A stretch of DNA of 64,000 bases from Ohessyouella blattaphilus (GTDB taxonomy: Bacteria; Bacillota; Clostridia; Lachnospirales; Lachnospiraceae). Shown one piece after another: positions 43,979 through 51,710 of the stretch (position 1 is its first letter; each line of letters begins with the position of its first letter). The stretch covers positions 310,001 through 374,000 of the forward strand of contig NZ_JAMXOC010000001.1 in NCBI RefSeq assembly GCF_024721265.1. The letters are read 5' to 3'. A program made the position numbers and the translations under genes. The notes below the pieces were generated by a model that was given only the letters and a program-made list of their open reading frames with translations, was not told the origin of the DNA and ran no database searches.

Positions 43979-44561
43979 CTTGTCTTTTCTCCTTCAAATT
44001 TTCTTCTAGAACCGAGTAGGCAAACTGTTCCATTAACTCCGTATACTTATTTAACTTACTTTTTATCCTAAGAGTCTTATTATAAGAACTTCCTATTTTT
44101 TTCTGTTGTTCAATGGGCACAACTGGAATCACGATTTGCGTTAATTCTTTGATTGGTATTCGTAAAATGGCACCATTTCCTTGCAATCCCTTCTCTTTTT
44201 GACGTTTCACTCCTGAGTAAACATTGAAGAGATAGACAAAATACTGCTTATCAAGGGCATTGCTCCTAAACTCTACTTTCGTGAAATTGAGTGAAGGAAC
44301 CTTACCTGCGTTACCTTCTCCAACAATAGTTGCCATCTGTAGCGAATTACTAATCACAACATCACCAGCTTCTAGAGCGATTCCTTTATTAATCATACCC
44401 GTGGTTTTCTCTTCGTTAACCTTGTTTTCGTAGTTAAAGTCGCTCTCAAAAGCTGCTTGGTCATAGTAAATAATATTTTTCATTTCAATTTGATTCTCAG
44501 CTCTTGTGGGATTAATACCAGGTATAAAGGTTACAAATGAACCAAGCTTTCTTTTCTCCAT
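43971..44561 (-). CDS. Short HsdS-like protein (single recognition-domain-like), first gene of the operon
   Basis: 196 residues beginning MEKRKLGSFVTFIPGINPTR, ending in a charged helix (KLNKYTELMEQFAYSVLEENLK). The central pattern GDVVISNSLQMATIV ... IPIKELTQIVIPVVPIEQQKKIG is HsdS-like, but it has only one domain and no LHQRK tail. Unlike the silent cassettes it has a good promoter (TTGACG-17-TAGAAT) and AAGGAGG. It might form half-sized S dimers or be an accessory factor. Confidence 0.75.
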   Translation of the reverse strand: MEKRKLGSFVTFIPGINPTRAENQIEMKNIIYYDQAAFESDFNYENKVNEEKTTGMINKGIALEAGDVVISNSLQMATIVGEGNAGKVPSLNFTKVEFRSNALDKQYFVYLFNVYSGVKRQKEKGLQGNGAILRIPIKELTQIVIPVVPIEQQKKIGSSYNKTLRIKSKLNKYTELMEQFAYSVLEENLKEKRQDE

Positions 44562-44619
44562 AGCGTCTCCTCCTTTCTTTTTGTATTTTTTGAAATAACT
44601 CTATATTTCTTTTGATGTA

Positions 44620-44648
44620 ATTCTAACTCTTATTTTCGCCTCCGTCAA
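44620..44648 (-). promoter_or_regulatory. Promoter of the restriction-modification operon
   Basis: TTGACG (44648-44643), 17 bases, TAGAAT (44625-44620) on the minus strand, ~60 bases before the S-like gene. Confidence 0.7.
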
Positions 44649-44679
44649 GCGATTTTATGTAATTTTTAAATATTTCACT

Positions 44680-45324
44680 TTGTATTTTCGTTTATATTCC
44701 TTCTTTAACGCAAAAACGCTTGAGAATAACGCAAAATTAGTTCATTCTCTTAGTATCTCTAACAAAAATGCGATAGTTTGGGAACAGCGTAAGGCTGTAG
44801 AGATTGCGGAATATTTTAAAGGCAATGGCTATTCAAAAAGTGATTTAAAAGAAGCTGGAATGCCCATAATTCTATACGGTAGACTATACACTAATTATCA
44901 ATTTGTTATCAGCGAAGTAGATACTTTTGCAGCCACCAAAAGAGGCTCTGTAATTAGTCAAGGGAACGAGGTCATAATCCCTGCTTCAGGTGAAAGTGCT
45001 GAAGACATTGCAAGAGCGTCAGCGGTTGAAAAAGCTGGGGTTTTACTTGGTGGTGACCTCAATATTCTTCGTCCAATTGAGCAAATAAGTCCATCTTTTT
45101 TGGCCTTGGCTTTTTCAAGTGGAAATCCCCAAAAAGAACTTGCGAAAAGAGCACAAGGAAAATCAGTTGTTCACATTCATAACGCAGATATTCAAGATGT
45201 TATGATATCTTATCCCACAAAAGATGAACAGAATCGAATTGTTGATGTTTTCTGTAGTCTTGACACCCTTATCACCCTTCATCAGCGTAAGCAATCCCAT
45301 AAGAAGGAGATGAAGCTATGTTAA
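44680..45324 (+). pseudogene. Silent half-HsdS cassette on the opposite strand, joined to the recombinase
   Basis: 214-codon frame. After ~33 residues without HsdS character it reads AIVWEQRKAVEIAEYFKGNG, one recognition domain, then DTLITLHQRKQSHKKEMKLC and stop. It lies opposite to the active hsdS and is bounded by inverted copies of the same junction sequences (22-base repeat at 44772, 25-base at 45267). Its tail carries the recombinase ribosome site (AAGGAG) and overlaps the recombinase start. Likely a donor cassette rather than a functional subunit. Confidence 0.78.
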
Positions 45325-46274
45325 AAGAAACTAAGCATACGGATTTGTTTTGTGAGTATTACGAAAAGTGGATTACAGTGTATAAAAAGGGGGCGGTAAG
45401 AAAAGTTACCATGAATAAATATTTGATGACTCATCAGTGGCTTGTTAAGCTTATCCCAGATTTAAGGCTCTCAGAGTGCACCCGTATTATGTATCAACAG
45501 TTGCTTAATGATTACGCCGAGTGTCATGAGCGACAAACAACTATGGACTTTCACCATCAATTGAAGGGCGCCATTTTGGATGCTATGGACGAAGGGCTAA
45601 TCGAACGCGACCCTACCAGGAAAGCTATTATTAAGGGAAAAACTCCTGCCTTTAAAAAGATCAAATATCTCAACCAATTTGAACTACACAATTTATTGGC
45701 AAGTCTTACTTTACAGTCTGAAGTAAACTGGGATTATTTCATCTTACTTGTTGCCAAAACTGGCATGAGATTTTCTGAAGCACTTGCTCTTACCCCTAAC
45801 GATTTTGACTTTGCCCATCAAACACTATCGGTGAATAAAACTTGGAATTACAAAGACGCCGGTGGATTCCAACCAACTAAGAACAAATCGTCATCACGAA
45901 AGATTCAAATTGATTGGCAAACGGTAACTCAATTCTCGGCATTGGTAAAAAACTTACCTCCAGACGAACCTTTCTTTATAAAAACAAAGGTTTATAACTC
46001 CACAGTGAATGATATTTTATCTCGTCGCTGTGAGGAAGCAAAAATACCTATTATCTCAATCCACGGACTTCGTCACACCCACGCTTCACTACTGTTGTTT
46101 GCGGGCGTTTCCATCGCTAGTGTTGCCAGACGACTTGGTCATGCTAGTATGACAACAACTCAAAAAACTTATCTACATATTATTCAAGAACTGGAAAACA
46201 AAGATGTAGATCTGGTTATGCGCTCTTTATCAGGACTCTGTTAATTACAAATTCACGATTGCTTACGTTGATGA
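45279..46274. repeat. Inverted repeat flanking the recombinase gene
   Basis: TCATCAGCGTAAGCAATC at 45279-45296 and its inverse with one mismatch at 46257-46274. The right copy is a scar of hsdS (minus-strand reading HHQRKQS then stop) lying 12 bases past the recombinase stop. The pair encloses the whole recombinase gene. Confidence 0.75.
45318..46244 (+). CDS. Tyrosine recombinase/integrase (XerC/D-like)
   Basis: 308 residues. N-terminal SAM-like core-binding domain (1-110) and catalytic domain with the full set Arg151 (TGMRFSEAL), a lysine in the beta-hairpin (~190-195), His249-x-x-Arg252 (HGLRHTHAS), His275 (GHASMTTTQ) and nucleophile Tyr285. It is directly coupled to the silent hsdS cassette and flanked by an imperfect inverted repeat, so it most likely rearranges hsdS cassettes. 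A phage-type integrase is an alternative, but no phage genes are near. Confidence 0.9.
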   Translation: MLKETKHTDLFCEYYEKWITVYKKGAVRKVTMNKYLMTHQWLVKLIPDLRLSECTRIMYQQLLNDYAECHERQTTMDFHHQLKGAILDAMDEGLIERDPTRKAIIKGKTPAFKKIKYLNQFELHNLLASLTLQSEVNWDYFILLVAKTGMRFSEALALTPNDFDFAHQTLSVNKTWNYKDAGGFQPTKNKSSSRKIQIDWQTVTQFSALVKNLPPDEPFFIKTKVYNSTVNDILSRRCEEAKIPIISIHGLRHTHASLLLFAGVSIASVARRLGHASMTTTQKTYLHIIQELENKDVDLVMRSLSGLC

Positions 46275-46288
46275 TGTTTAAACGTAGA

Positions 46289-46329
46289 AAAGTCCAGAAC
46301 CCATTTAAAAAGGGAACCTGGACTTTTTT
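46289..46329. terminator. Terminator between recombinase and MATE gene
   Basis: Stem AGTCCAG (46291-46297) / CTGGACT (46318-46324) with an inner CCC/GGG pair, followed by six Ts on the plus strand and TTTT on the minus strand; serves both convergent genes. Confidence 0.75.
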
Positions 46330-46342
46330 ACACTTTATACTA

Positions 46343-47716
46343 CTATTCTTCTACCACCGTCAGATCCTTCACCCAGCGGTACTTACGGAAGTGATACAGC
46401 ACCCAGGGAATCTTACCCACCTCATCGATACACGTACAGGCGAACACCAGGAGCACCGGCCAATTCCACAAAAAGGCACCCGCTAGAGCTAGAGGTATGG
46501 CAATTCCCCACATGGTTACGGCTAGGCTATAGACGTCAAAGAGCGTATCCCCACCGGCAGCAAAGACACCATTGATAATAATCGTATTGACGCAGCGTCC
46601 TATCATATAGAAAGCCATGATTACCATCATCCCCGTCAATAAGCTCCTAGCTTCATCTGTAAGAATCATAAAGCGAGTAACAAAGGGTGTCAGCGCCAGG
46701 ACGATGATTGTCGAACCTATGCCACAGATAAAGGATATTTTCGCCAAGCGAATACCATACACTTTGCCTAGCTGTAGCTTGCCTGCTCCCAGTTCATAAC
46801 CTACTAAGATACCACCGGCACTCGCTAGGCCATTACAGACGCAACACATCAAGTCCCGGACCACAGCTGAGACTGAGTTAGCTGCCGCCGCATCGGCACC
46901 CATGTGCCCGATAATAGCCGTATAGGCGGTAAAACCAACGCCCCAGAACAAACCGCCACCAAGTAATGGCAGGGCGCATTTGCCAAACTGTATCATAAGG
47001 TTCTTATTCTTATGGAAAAAGCCGGAAAGCTGGGGACGTAAGAACCCCTTTTGTAAGGAGGACACTACTGCCCAAACTAGTTCAATCACACGAGCTATCA
47101 AGGTGGCTATCGCCGCTCCTTTTGCCCCCATCGCTGGTACACAAAAGAAACCGAAGATAAAAATTGCGTTAAGAACAATATTTAAAATCACCGCTCCTGA
47201 GCTTATAATCGCGCCTCTAGAGGCGTGACCACTGATTTTCATCACCGTCAGATAACACTGGGATATGCCTGTAAGCAAGTAGGACCAACCGGCAATCCGC
47301 AGATAATCAATGCCAATACGAATGAGCTCTGGTTCATTGGTAAAAATCATCATCAGATACTTAGGAAGAAAGATACAGGCGACAAAAAATAACAGCGAAG
47401 CTATTCCCGCTAGTTTAAGTCCCATACAAAAAAGGTCGTTAATCGTCTTTAAATCCTGCTTGCCCCAGTACTGGGCTCCTAAAATCGAAATACCGCCAGT
47501 CACTGCAGCTAGAATCATGTTTTGAATAAATTGAATCTGGGTTGCTAGAGACACCGCCGACATGGAATTCTGATCCACTCTTCCAAGCATAACGGCGTCA
47601 CCGGCGGCTACCGCCGCTAGCATGAGGCTCTGCAACATAATCGGTAGCATCAGCGTTAGCAGACGCTTGTAAAATCGTTTATCTGAAAAAATCTTCGTTG
47701 TTAACTCCACTTTCAT
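46343..47716 (-). CDS. MATE family efflux transporter
   Basis: 457 residues, twelve membrane helices, with the two-halved MATE pattern: LTLMLPIMLQSLMLAAVAAGD, GGISILGAQYWGKQD and GAKGAAIATLIARVIELVW. Exports cationic drugs or metabolites using Na+ or H+; substrate unknown. Single gene. Confidence 0.9.
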   Translation of the reverse strand: MKVELTTKIFSDKRFYKRLLTLMLPIMLQSLMLAAVAAGDAVMLGRVDQNSMSAVSLATQIQFIQNMILAAVTGGISILGAQYWGKQDLKTINDLFCMGLKLAGIASLLFFVACIFLPKYLMMIFTNEPELIRIGIDYLRIAGWSYLLTGISQCYLTVMKISGHASRGAIISSGAVILNIVLNAIFIFGFFCVPAMGAKGAAIATLIARVIELVWAVVSSLQKGFLRPQLSGFFHKNKNLMIQFGKCALPLLGGGLFWGVGFTAYTAIIGHMGADAAAANSVSAVVRDLMCCVCNGLASAGGILVGYELGAGKLQLGKVYGIRLAKISFICGIGSTIIVLALTPFVTRFMILTDEARSLLTGMMVIMAFYMIGRCVNTIIINGVFAAGGDTLFDVYSLAVTMWGIAIPLALAGAFLWNWPVLLVFACTCIDEVGKIPWVLYHFRKYRWVKDLTVVEE

Positions 47717-47786
47717 TCCTCACTTTTCTCATTCATCTGAGAAACCGTAACACATTCCAACTTATTTTTCTACCTATATTAGAAAA

Positions 47787-47828
47787 AAGTATGCCACCAC
47801 GTCGATCTGCTGACGTAGTGGCATACTT
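47787..47828 (-). terminator. Terminator of the VTC/DUF4956/Cthe_2159 operon
   Basis: Long stem (47787-47803 with 47812-47828, one mismatch), loop of 8, followed by TTTTTT on the minus strand; 29 bases past the stop codon. Confidence 0.85.
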
Positions 47829-47856
47829 ATATGATAATTACTCTCCTCTTATCACT

Positions 47857-49488
47857 CTACCAACCAGGGCCGCCCATACCGCCTGGATTCATACCGCCTC
47901 CTGGCATTCCACCCATGCCGCCGCTAGTTTCCTCGCCGGAATCTGTATAACTTTTGAATTCTTCGCTAAGAATCCAAGAGCCCCGCTCAGTACCATCTAC
48001 ATAGAGCGTATACGTTTCCCCGGCTACTAGGCCTGCGTTTGTAATGGTAAGAGCCTGAATATCTTTAAGGGTCTGGGCTGTGACCACTTCTTCACCAATT
48101 TGGTTCTGAAGGGTAATGGTGCTGCCAGCAGAACAAGTACTATTAAAGTATATGGTAAATCCTAGGACCCCTGATACGGAAGACGGATTCTGATGCATTC
48201 CCGAAGAACCCATCGCAATCAAGTTGCCACCGGTAATGGAATACGTTCCGTCTGCATCAATTGTGCCATTGCCATCATTGGCCGGCCCATAGACGGTCAC
48301 ATTACCACCAGCAAGCGTAAGCGACCCATTAGAATCTAGACCATCTCCACCGGCGTTAACCGTTACATTGCCACCACTAATAACCAGGTTACAAGCTTCA
48401 TCGGCTGCCCCCATCGGATCCTCCGCTGGTCCTCGCATAGTTCCTGGGGTGCCATCGGTAGTTTCGGAAGACGGACTCGCCGCATTAAAGCCATCGTCAT
48501 CGGCGGTAATATTAAGGGTTCCGCCATTAATGGCGATGGTGGTCCCTTCAATTCCTTCATAGGACTGGGTAATATTAATTTCACCTTCAGCCACCACTAC
48601 ATCACCATCTGCATGGAGTCCGTCGTCGCCGCTAGCAATCGTAAAGTTTCCCCCATTCACCGTCAAGTTCCCATTCGTATGGAGACCGTCATCCGTTGTC
48701 TGAATGGTGTATTCACCGCCAAAGACCACTAGACTTGTCTGAGCGAGAATACCTTTTCCCGCGGCCTCAATCTGGTACGTGCCACCAGATATTTCGATGA
48801 CACCCTTCTCGGCGTCCGTATCGTTATTGGACTTAATCCCTTCTCCACCAGCTACTAAAGTAAAATCGCCATCACTGATGGCCACACGGTCACGACCTTT
48901 AAGGGCATGGTTTGTCGCTGTTATCTTAAATACTCCACCTTCTATCGCTAGGTCATCCTTACTCACAACCCCGTCATTATAGCTACCGTTTACAGTTAGG
49001 GCTCCCTCTCCCTTGATTGTCAAATCATCTTGAACGTACAGGCAACCATCTGGTTCGCCCTCAGCATCAAGCTCTGTATAAGCAGCCGGGTCGCTTAACA
49101 TATTTTCGCTACCGGCAGCTAGTTCGATAATCACCTCCTCCGCCTGCATTCCATAGATAGCCGAGCTCGTCGTTCCCGTAATGGTGATATTATCGAGTAT
49201 CAACGTGACGATGTCCGTATTCATTGCATTTACTCGTAGCTGTCCGCTAAAATCACCACTAAGGCGGTACGTTCCGGCTTCGGTGATTTCGATTAGCGAT
49301 GTCTGTATATTTACACTGTCCGCCGATGCTGTCGCCGTATCTCCCGCACATTCAATAGTTACTTCCGATGAATCCACTTCCTCTACCGTCACCTCTTCTG
49401 TAACTTCTGTGCCCTCCTCCTCTTTGCCGCATCCATTCGTAACCAAAAGGAGACCTACAAGCAGTATCAGCACGCCTAATTTCTTCAT
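47857..49488 (-). CDS. Cthe_2159-type carbohydrate-binding beta-helix lipoprotein
   Basis: 543 residues, lipobox TNGC (Cys20), acidic Thr/Glu linker, then a right-handed beta-helix built from short repeats such as GGNFTIASGDDGLHADGDV and GGTLNITADDDGFNAASPS. The DDG turns look like calcium sites, as in the Cthe_2159 family that binds acidic polysaccharide or cellulose. A Gly/Met/Pro-rich tail (GGMGGMPGGGMNPGGMGGPG) ends the protein. TAATG overlap with the DUF4956 gene. Confidence 0.85.
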   Translation of the reverse strand: MKKLGVLILLVGLLLVTNGCGKEEEGTEVTEEVTVEEVDSSEVTIECAGDTATASADSVNIQTSLIEITEAGTYRLSGDFSGQLRVNAMNTDIVTLILDNITITGTTSSAIYGMQAEEVIIELAAGSENMLSDPAAYTELDAEGEPDGCLYVQDDLTIKGEGALTVNGSYNDGVVSKDDLAIEGGVFKITATNHALKGRDRVAISDGDFTLVAGGEGIKSNNDTDAEKGVIEISGGTYQIEAAGKGILAQTSLVVFGGEYTIQTTDDGLHTNGNLTVNGGNFTIASGDDGLHADGDVVVAEGEINITQSYEGIEGTTIAINGGTLNITADDDGFNAASPSSETTDGTPGTMRGPAEDPMGAADEACNLVISGGNVTVNAGGDGLDSNGSLTLAGGNVTVYGPANDGNGTIDADGTYSITGGNLIAMGSSGMHQNPSSVSGVLGFTIYFNSTCSAGSTITLQNQIGEEVVTAQTLKDIQALTITNAGLVAGETYTLYVDGTERGSWILSEEFKSYTDSGEETSGGMGGMPGGGMNPGGMGGPGW

Positions 49489-50165
49489 TATAATTCCTCC
49501 CTACTGGGAAACGGACGGGAAAGGCTAATAGTAAGATTGCCATTCCGAGTCCGGAGCTTATCGATAAACTCCTTTTGAGACTCGCCGCCCTTTAATTCCA
49601 CCTGATATTGCAGTTCAAATAAGCTTCCTAGATTAACGGTACGGACGCTTTGCAAGGTATAGCTTTCCGTAAAATAATCAAGAACCTCGTCAAACACGTT
49701 CTCGTAATCCAAATTTTCTGGGATAGTCATTCGTAAAATACGCACCCCCTCTTTCTCTGACCCTAAGGGACTGATAAGGAAAATAAGCTCCACTAAGGCG
49801 AGAAAGATAAAGAACGTGATGGCAAGTCCCAAGTATCCCATACCGGTAGTGAGACCGATGGCCATGGCAAAGAAAATATTGGTAATGTCTCTAGCATTTC
49901 CTGGCACCGAGCGAAAGCGCACCAGGCTAAAGGCACCGGCTACTGCCATCCCGGCCCCGATGTTGCCATTTACCATCATAATAACCAGCTGGACGATTGG
50001 CGGCAAAAGTGTTAGCGTTAGTAAAAATCCTTTGTTATAGGTGTTGCGAAAGCGGTAGAGAAAGCCGATTCCCAGTCCCAGAATCACACTTGTGATACTG
50101 CAAATAAGCAGACTCTGGACGTTAAGTGTACCGGAGAGTATACTTCCGGAAATATAATTATGCAT
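49488..50165 (-). CDS. DUF4956 membrane protein
   Basis: 225 residues, three to four membrane helices in the first 135, including GAGMAVAGAFSLVRFRSVPGNARDI, the conserved core of DUF4956, then a cytosolic ferredoxin-like domain of ~90 residues. Function unknown; it regularly accompanies VTC-domain proteins. Overlaps the VTC gene by 8 bases. Confidence 0.85.
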   Translation of the reverse strand: MHNYISGSILSGTLNVQSLLICSITSVILGLGIGFLYRFRNTYNKGFLLTLTLLPPIVQLVIMMVNGNIGAGMAVAGAFSLVRFRSVPGNARDITNIFFAMAIGLTTGMGYLGLAITFFIFLALVELIFLISPLGSEKEGVRILRMTIPENLDYENVFDEVLDYFTESYTLQSVRTVNLGSLFELQYQVELKGGESQKEFIDKLRTRNGNLTISLSRPFPSREEL

Positions 50166-50895
50166 GTCGTACTCCTTTTACTTGTTTTTCTTTTTGATAG
50201 CAATTTTGATAATAGTACCCGTATTTCGAAAAGGAACCCGGGTATATTTCATGGCGTGAGAATATCTCTGCCAAAGGAACGGGTATCGCCTCAGGAACTT
50301 TTAGTTCCATGATAATGAGCGGCTTTTCAAAAAACGGTTGCAACGATTCTTTTTCACACAAAATCGTTTCGCCGTAACTCAAATTGTGATCAAAAGTCAG
50401 CCGAATTTCTGAATCCTCTTGACCTACATAAGCTAGGCGGTCATAGTATAGGTATATTTGCGGATACAGTTCATAGCGAGCAGTTAGATCTCTGATTTCT
50501 GCTCCTATCTGGCGGCTAATGTAGGTGTCCTCATCTCTGATTTCCGCTGGTAGCAGAGGCTTCGCGGCAAGAGCACCTACTAAGGTGTGATAATCCAGAA
50601 GACGGCGGCGCTTATACACTACCCCTTGATACTTTTTCTTGATTTCGATAAAGCTCTCCCCTTTACTTTGAAAGGGCTGGTAGCTGCGAAGGCGCAACTT
50701 CTCTTTATACTTCGGTTTTTCTAGAGAACGTCTAATCAACTGGTAATCCAAAGTATCATAATACACGGTATGAACGGGATACTGAGAATACGTATCCGGC
50801 ACGAAATACTCTTTTATACTCCACCAGAGCTGGTGAAATTTTTTGGGCGTAAGGACGTATTTTATCTCCTTACGGGTAAAACTGTGGTCCGACAT
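50158..50895 (-). CDS. VTC-domain protein (polyphosphate polymerase-like)
   Basis: 245 residues. Tunnel-fold VTC domain: starts FTRKEIKYVLTPKKFHQL, then YYDTLDYQLIRRSLEKPKYKEKLRLRSY, FIEIKKKYQGVVYKRR and IIMELKVP, supplying the basic Lys/Arg and acidic metal residues of the yeast Vtc4 catalytic domain. It may polymerise or modify phosphate chains, but bacterial members are largely untested. First gene of its operon, divergent from the two-component system. Confidence 0.85.
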   Translation of the reverse strand: MSDHSFTRKEIKYVLTPKKFHQLWWSIKEYFVPDTYSQYPVHTVYYDTLDYQLIRRSLEKPKYKEKLRLRSYQPFQSKGESFIEIKKKYQGVVYKRRRLLDYHTLVGALAAKPLLPAEIRDEDTYISRQIGAEIRDLTARYELYPQIYLYYDRLAYVGQEDSEIRLTFDHNLSYGETILCEKESLQPFFEKPLIIMELKVPEAIPVPLAEIFSRHEIYPGSFSKYGYYYQNCYQKEKQVKGVRHA

Positions 50896-51029
50896 ATAGG
50901 CAAGCCCCTTTCTGTTACTCTTTTCTCGTTCAGTATAAAAGGCCTACCTTAAATTTAACTGAAATTATTTAAGTTAATTTTCAGCTTAGGGATATATAAT
51001 GGAAGAAACGCTCAGAAAGGAGCCCACCA
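50896..51029. promoter_or_regulatory. Divergent promoter region with AT-rich repeats
   Basis: Contains a perfect TATAAT (50994-50999) for the response regulator and a minus-strand TATACT (near 50933-50938) for the VTC operon. Between them TTTAACTGAAA and TTTAAGTTAATTTTCAG form direct and inverted repeats (~50957-50987), the type of arrangement bound by OmpR-family regulators. Autoregulation and control of the VTC operon is an inference. Confidence 0.5.
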
Positions 51030-51710
51030 TTGAAGATATTAATTGTAGAGGATGAACGCCGCCTAGCCGAGGCTTTAGCGGCTATTTTGAAAAAAGATCA
51101 TCACGAAACCGAACTCACTTATAACGGAGAAGAAGGGCTTTATTACGCCTTAGAGGAAGATTACGACTTGATTATCCTTGATGTAATGCTACCTAAAAAG
51201 GATGGTTTTGCCGTGGCAAAAGCGTTGCGCGAGCAAAAAATTGAGACTCCCATCCTCATGCTTACCGCTAAAGGGGAAATCCCAGATAAAATTAACGGCC
51301 TCGATAGTGGCGCCGATGACTATATGACGAAACCTTTTGATGCCGACGAACTACGGGCCCGGGTGCGGGCACTCACTAGACGCCAAGGGGTCGTGATTAT
51401 GGATACTTTAACTTACGGCGATATCGTTCTCAACCTTTCTACTAACCAGCTAATAAAAGGCACAAAGAATGTGAATCTAGGCTTTAAAGAACGAGAAGTC
51501 CTGCGGCTTCTAATAGCCTCTGGCGAGATGATCACCCCTAAGGAAACGCTCTTATCAAAGGTTTGGGGTGATGCTTCTGAGGCGGTAGACAATAACGTGG
51601 AAGCCTATATCTCCTTTCTCCGAAAAAAACTCAAGTACTTAAAATCCACTCTAGAAATAGAAACCATTCGTAAAGTCGGCTACAAACTAGTAAAGAAGGA
51701 AGATAAATAA
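51030..51710 (+). CDS. OmpR/PhoB-family response regulator
   Basis: 226 residues. Receiver domain with acidic pocket Glu7/Asp8 and phospho-Asp51 (LIILDVMLPKKDG), Lys in DDYMTKPFD; C-terminal winged helix (EREVLRLLIASGEMITPKE, RKVGYKLVK). Starts with TTG at 51030; AAGGAG lies seven bases upstream. One base separates its stop from the kinase ATG. Confidence 0.93.
   Translation: MKILIVEDERRLAEALAAILKKDHHETELTYNGEEGLYYALEEDYDLIILDVMLPKKDGFAVAKALREQKIETPILMLTAKGEIPDKINGLDSGADDYMTKPFDADELRARVRALTRRQGVVIMDTLTYGDIVLNLSTNQLIKGTKNVNLGFKEREVLRLLIASGEMITPKETLLSKVWGDASEAVDNNVEAYISFLRKKLKYLKSTLEIETIRKVGYKLVKKEDK

Larger units (their letters stand above)
38923..44793. repeat. Dispersed hsdS junction repeats (R2, WEQRK start of each recognition domain)
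   Basis: A perfect 22-base inverted pair lies at 38923-38944 and 44772-44793 (the two silent cassettes); its core CTTACGCTGTTCCCA also occurs at 40154-40168 and 40739-40753 in the active hsdS. R2 marks the start and R1 the end of all four recognition domains. Confidence 0.85.
38497..45291. repeat. Dispersed hsdS junction repeats (R1, LHQRK end of each recognition domain)
   Basis: A 25-base sequence beginning CTTACGCTGATGAAGGG occurs identically at 38497-38521 and 39644-39668 (minus genes), with one change at 40274-40298, and in inverted orientation at 45267-45291; a 15-base part remains at 36655-36669. Each copy ends a recognition domain. Such repeats permit inversion or gene conversion among cassettes. 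Confidence 0.85.

Noticed and set aside
45318-46244. Phage or integrative-element integrase with att sites
   Set aside because: No phage, conjugation or excisionase genes nearby; the flanking repeats derive from hsdS codons, which fits a local shuffling enzyme.
47857-49488. Repeated GG-N-DDG units as an RTX toxin or as a DNA repeat array
   Set aside because: The unit lengths and beta-helix pattern fit a Cthe_2159-type carbohydrate-binding protein; there is no RTX nonapeptide register and the DNA is not repetitive.
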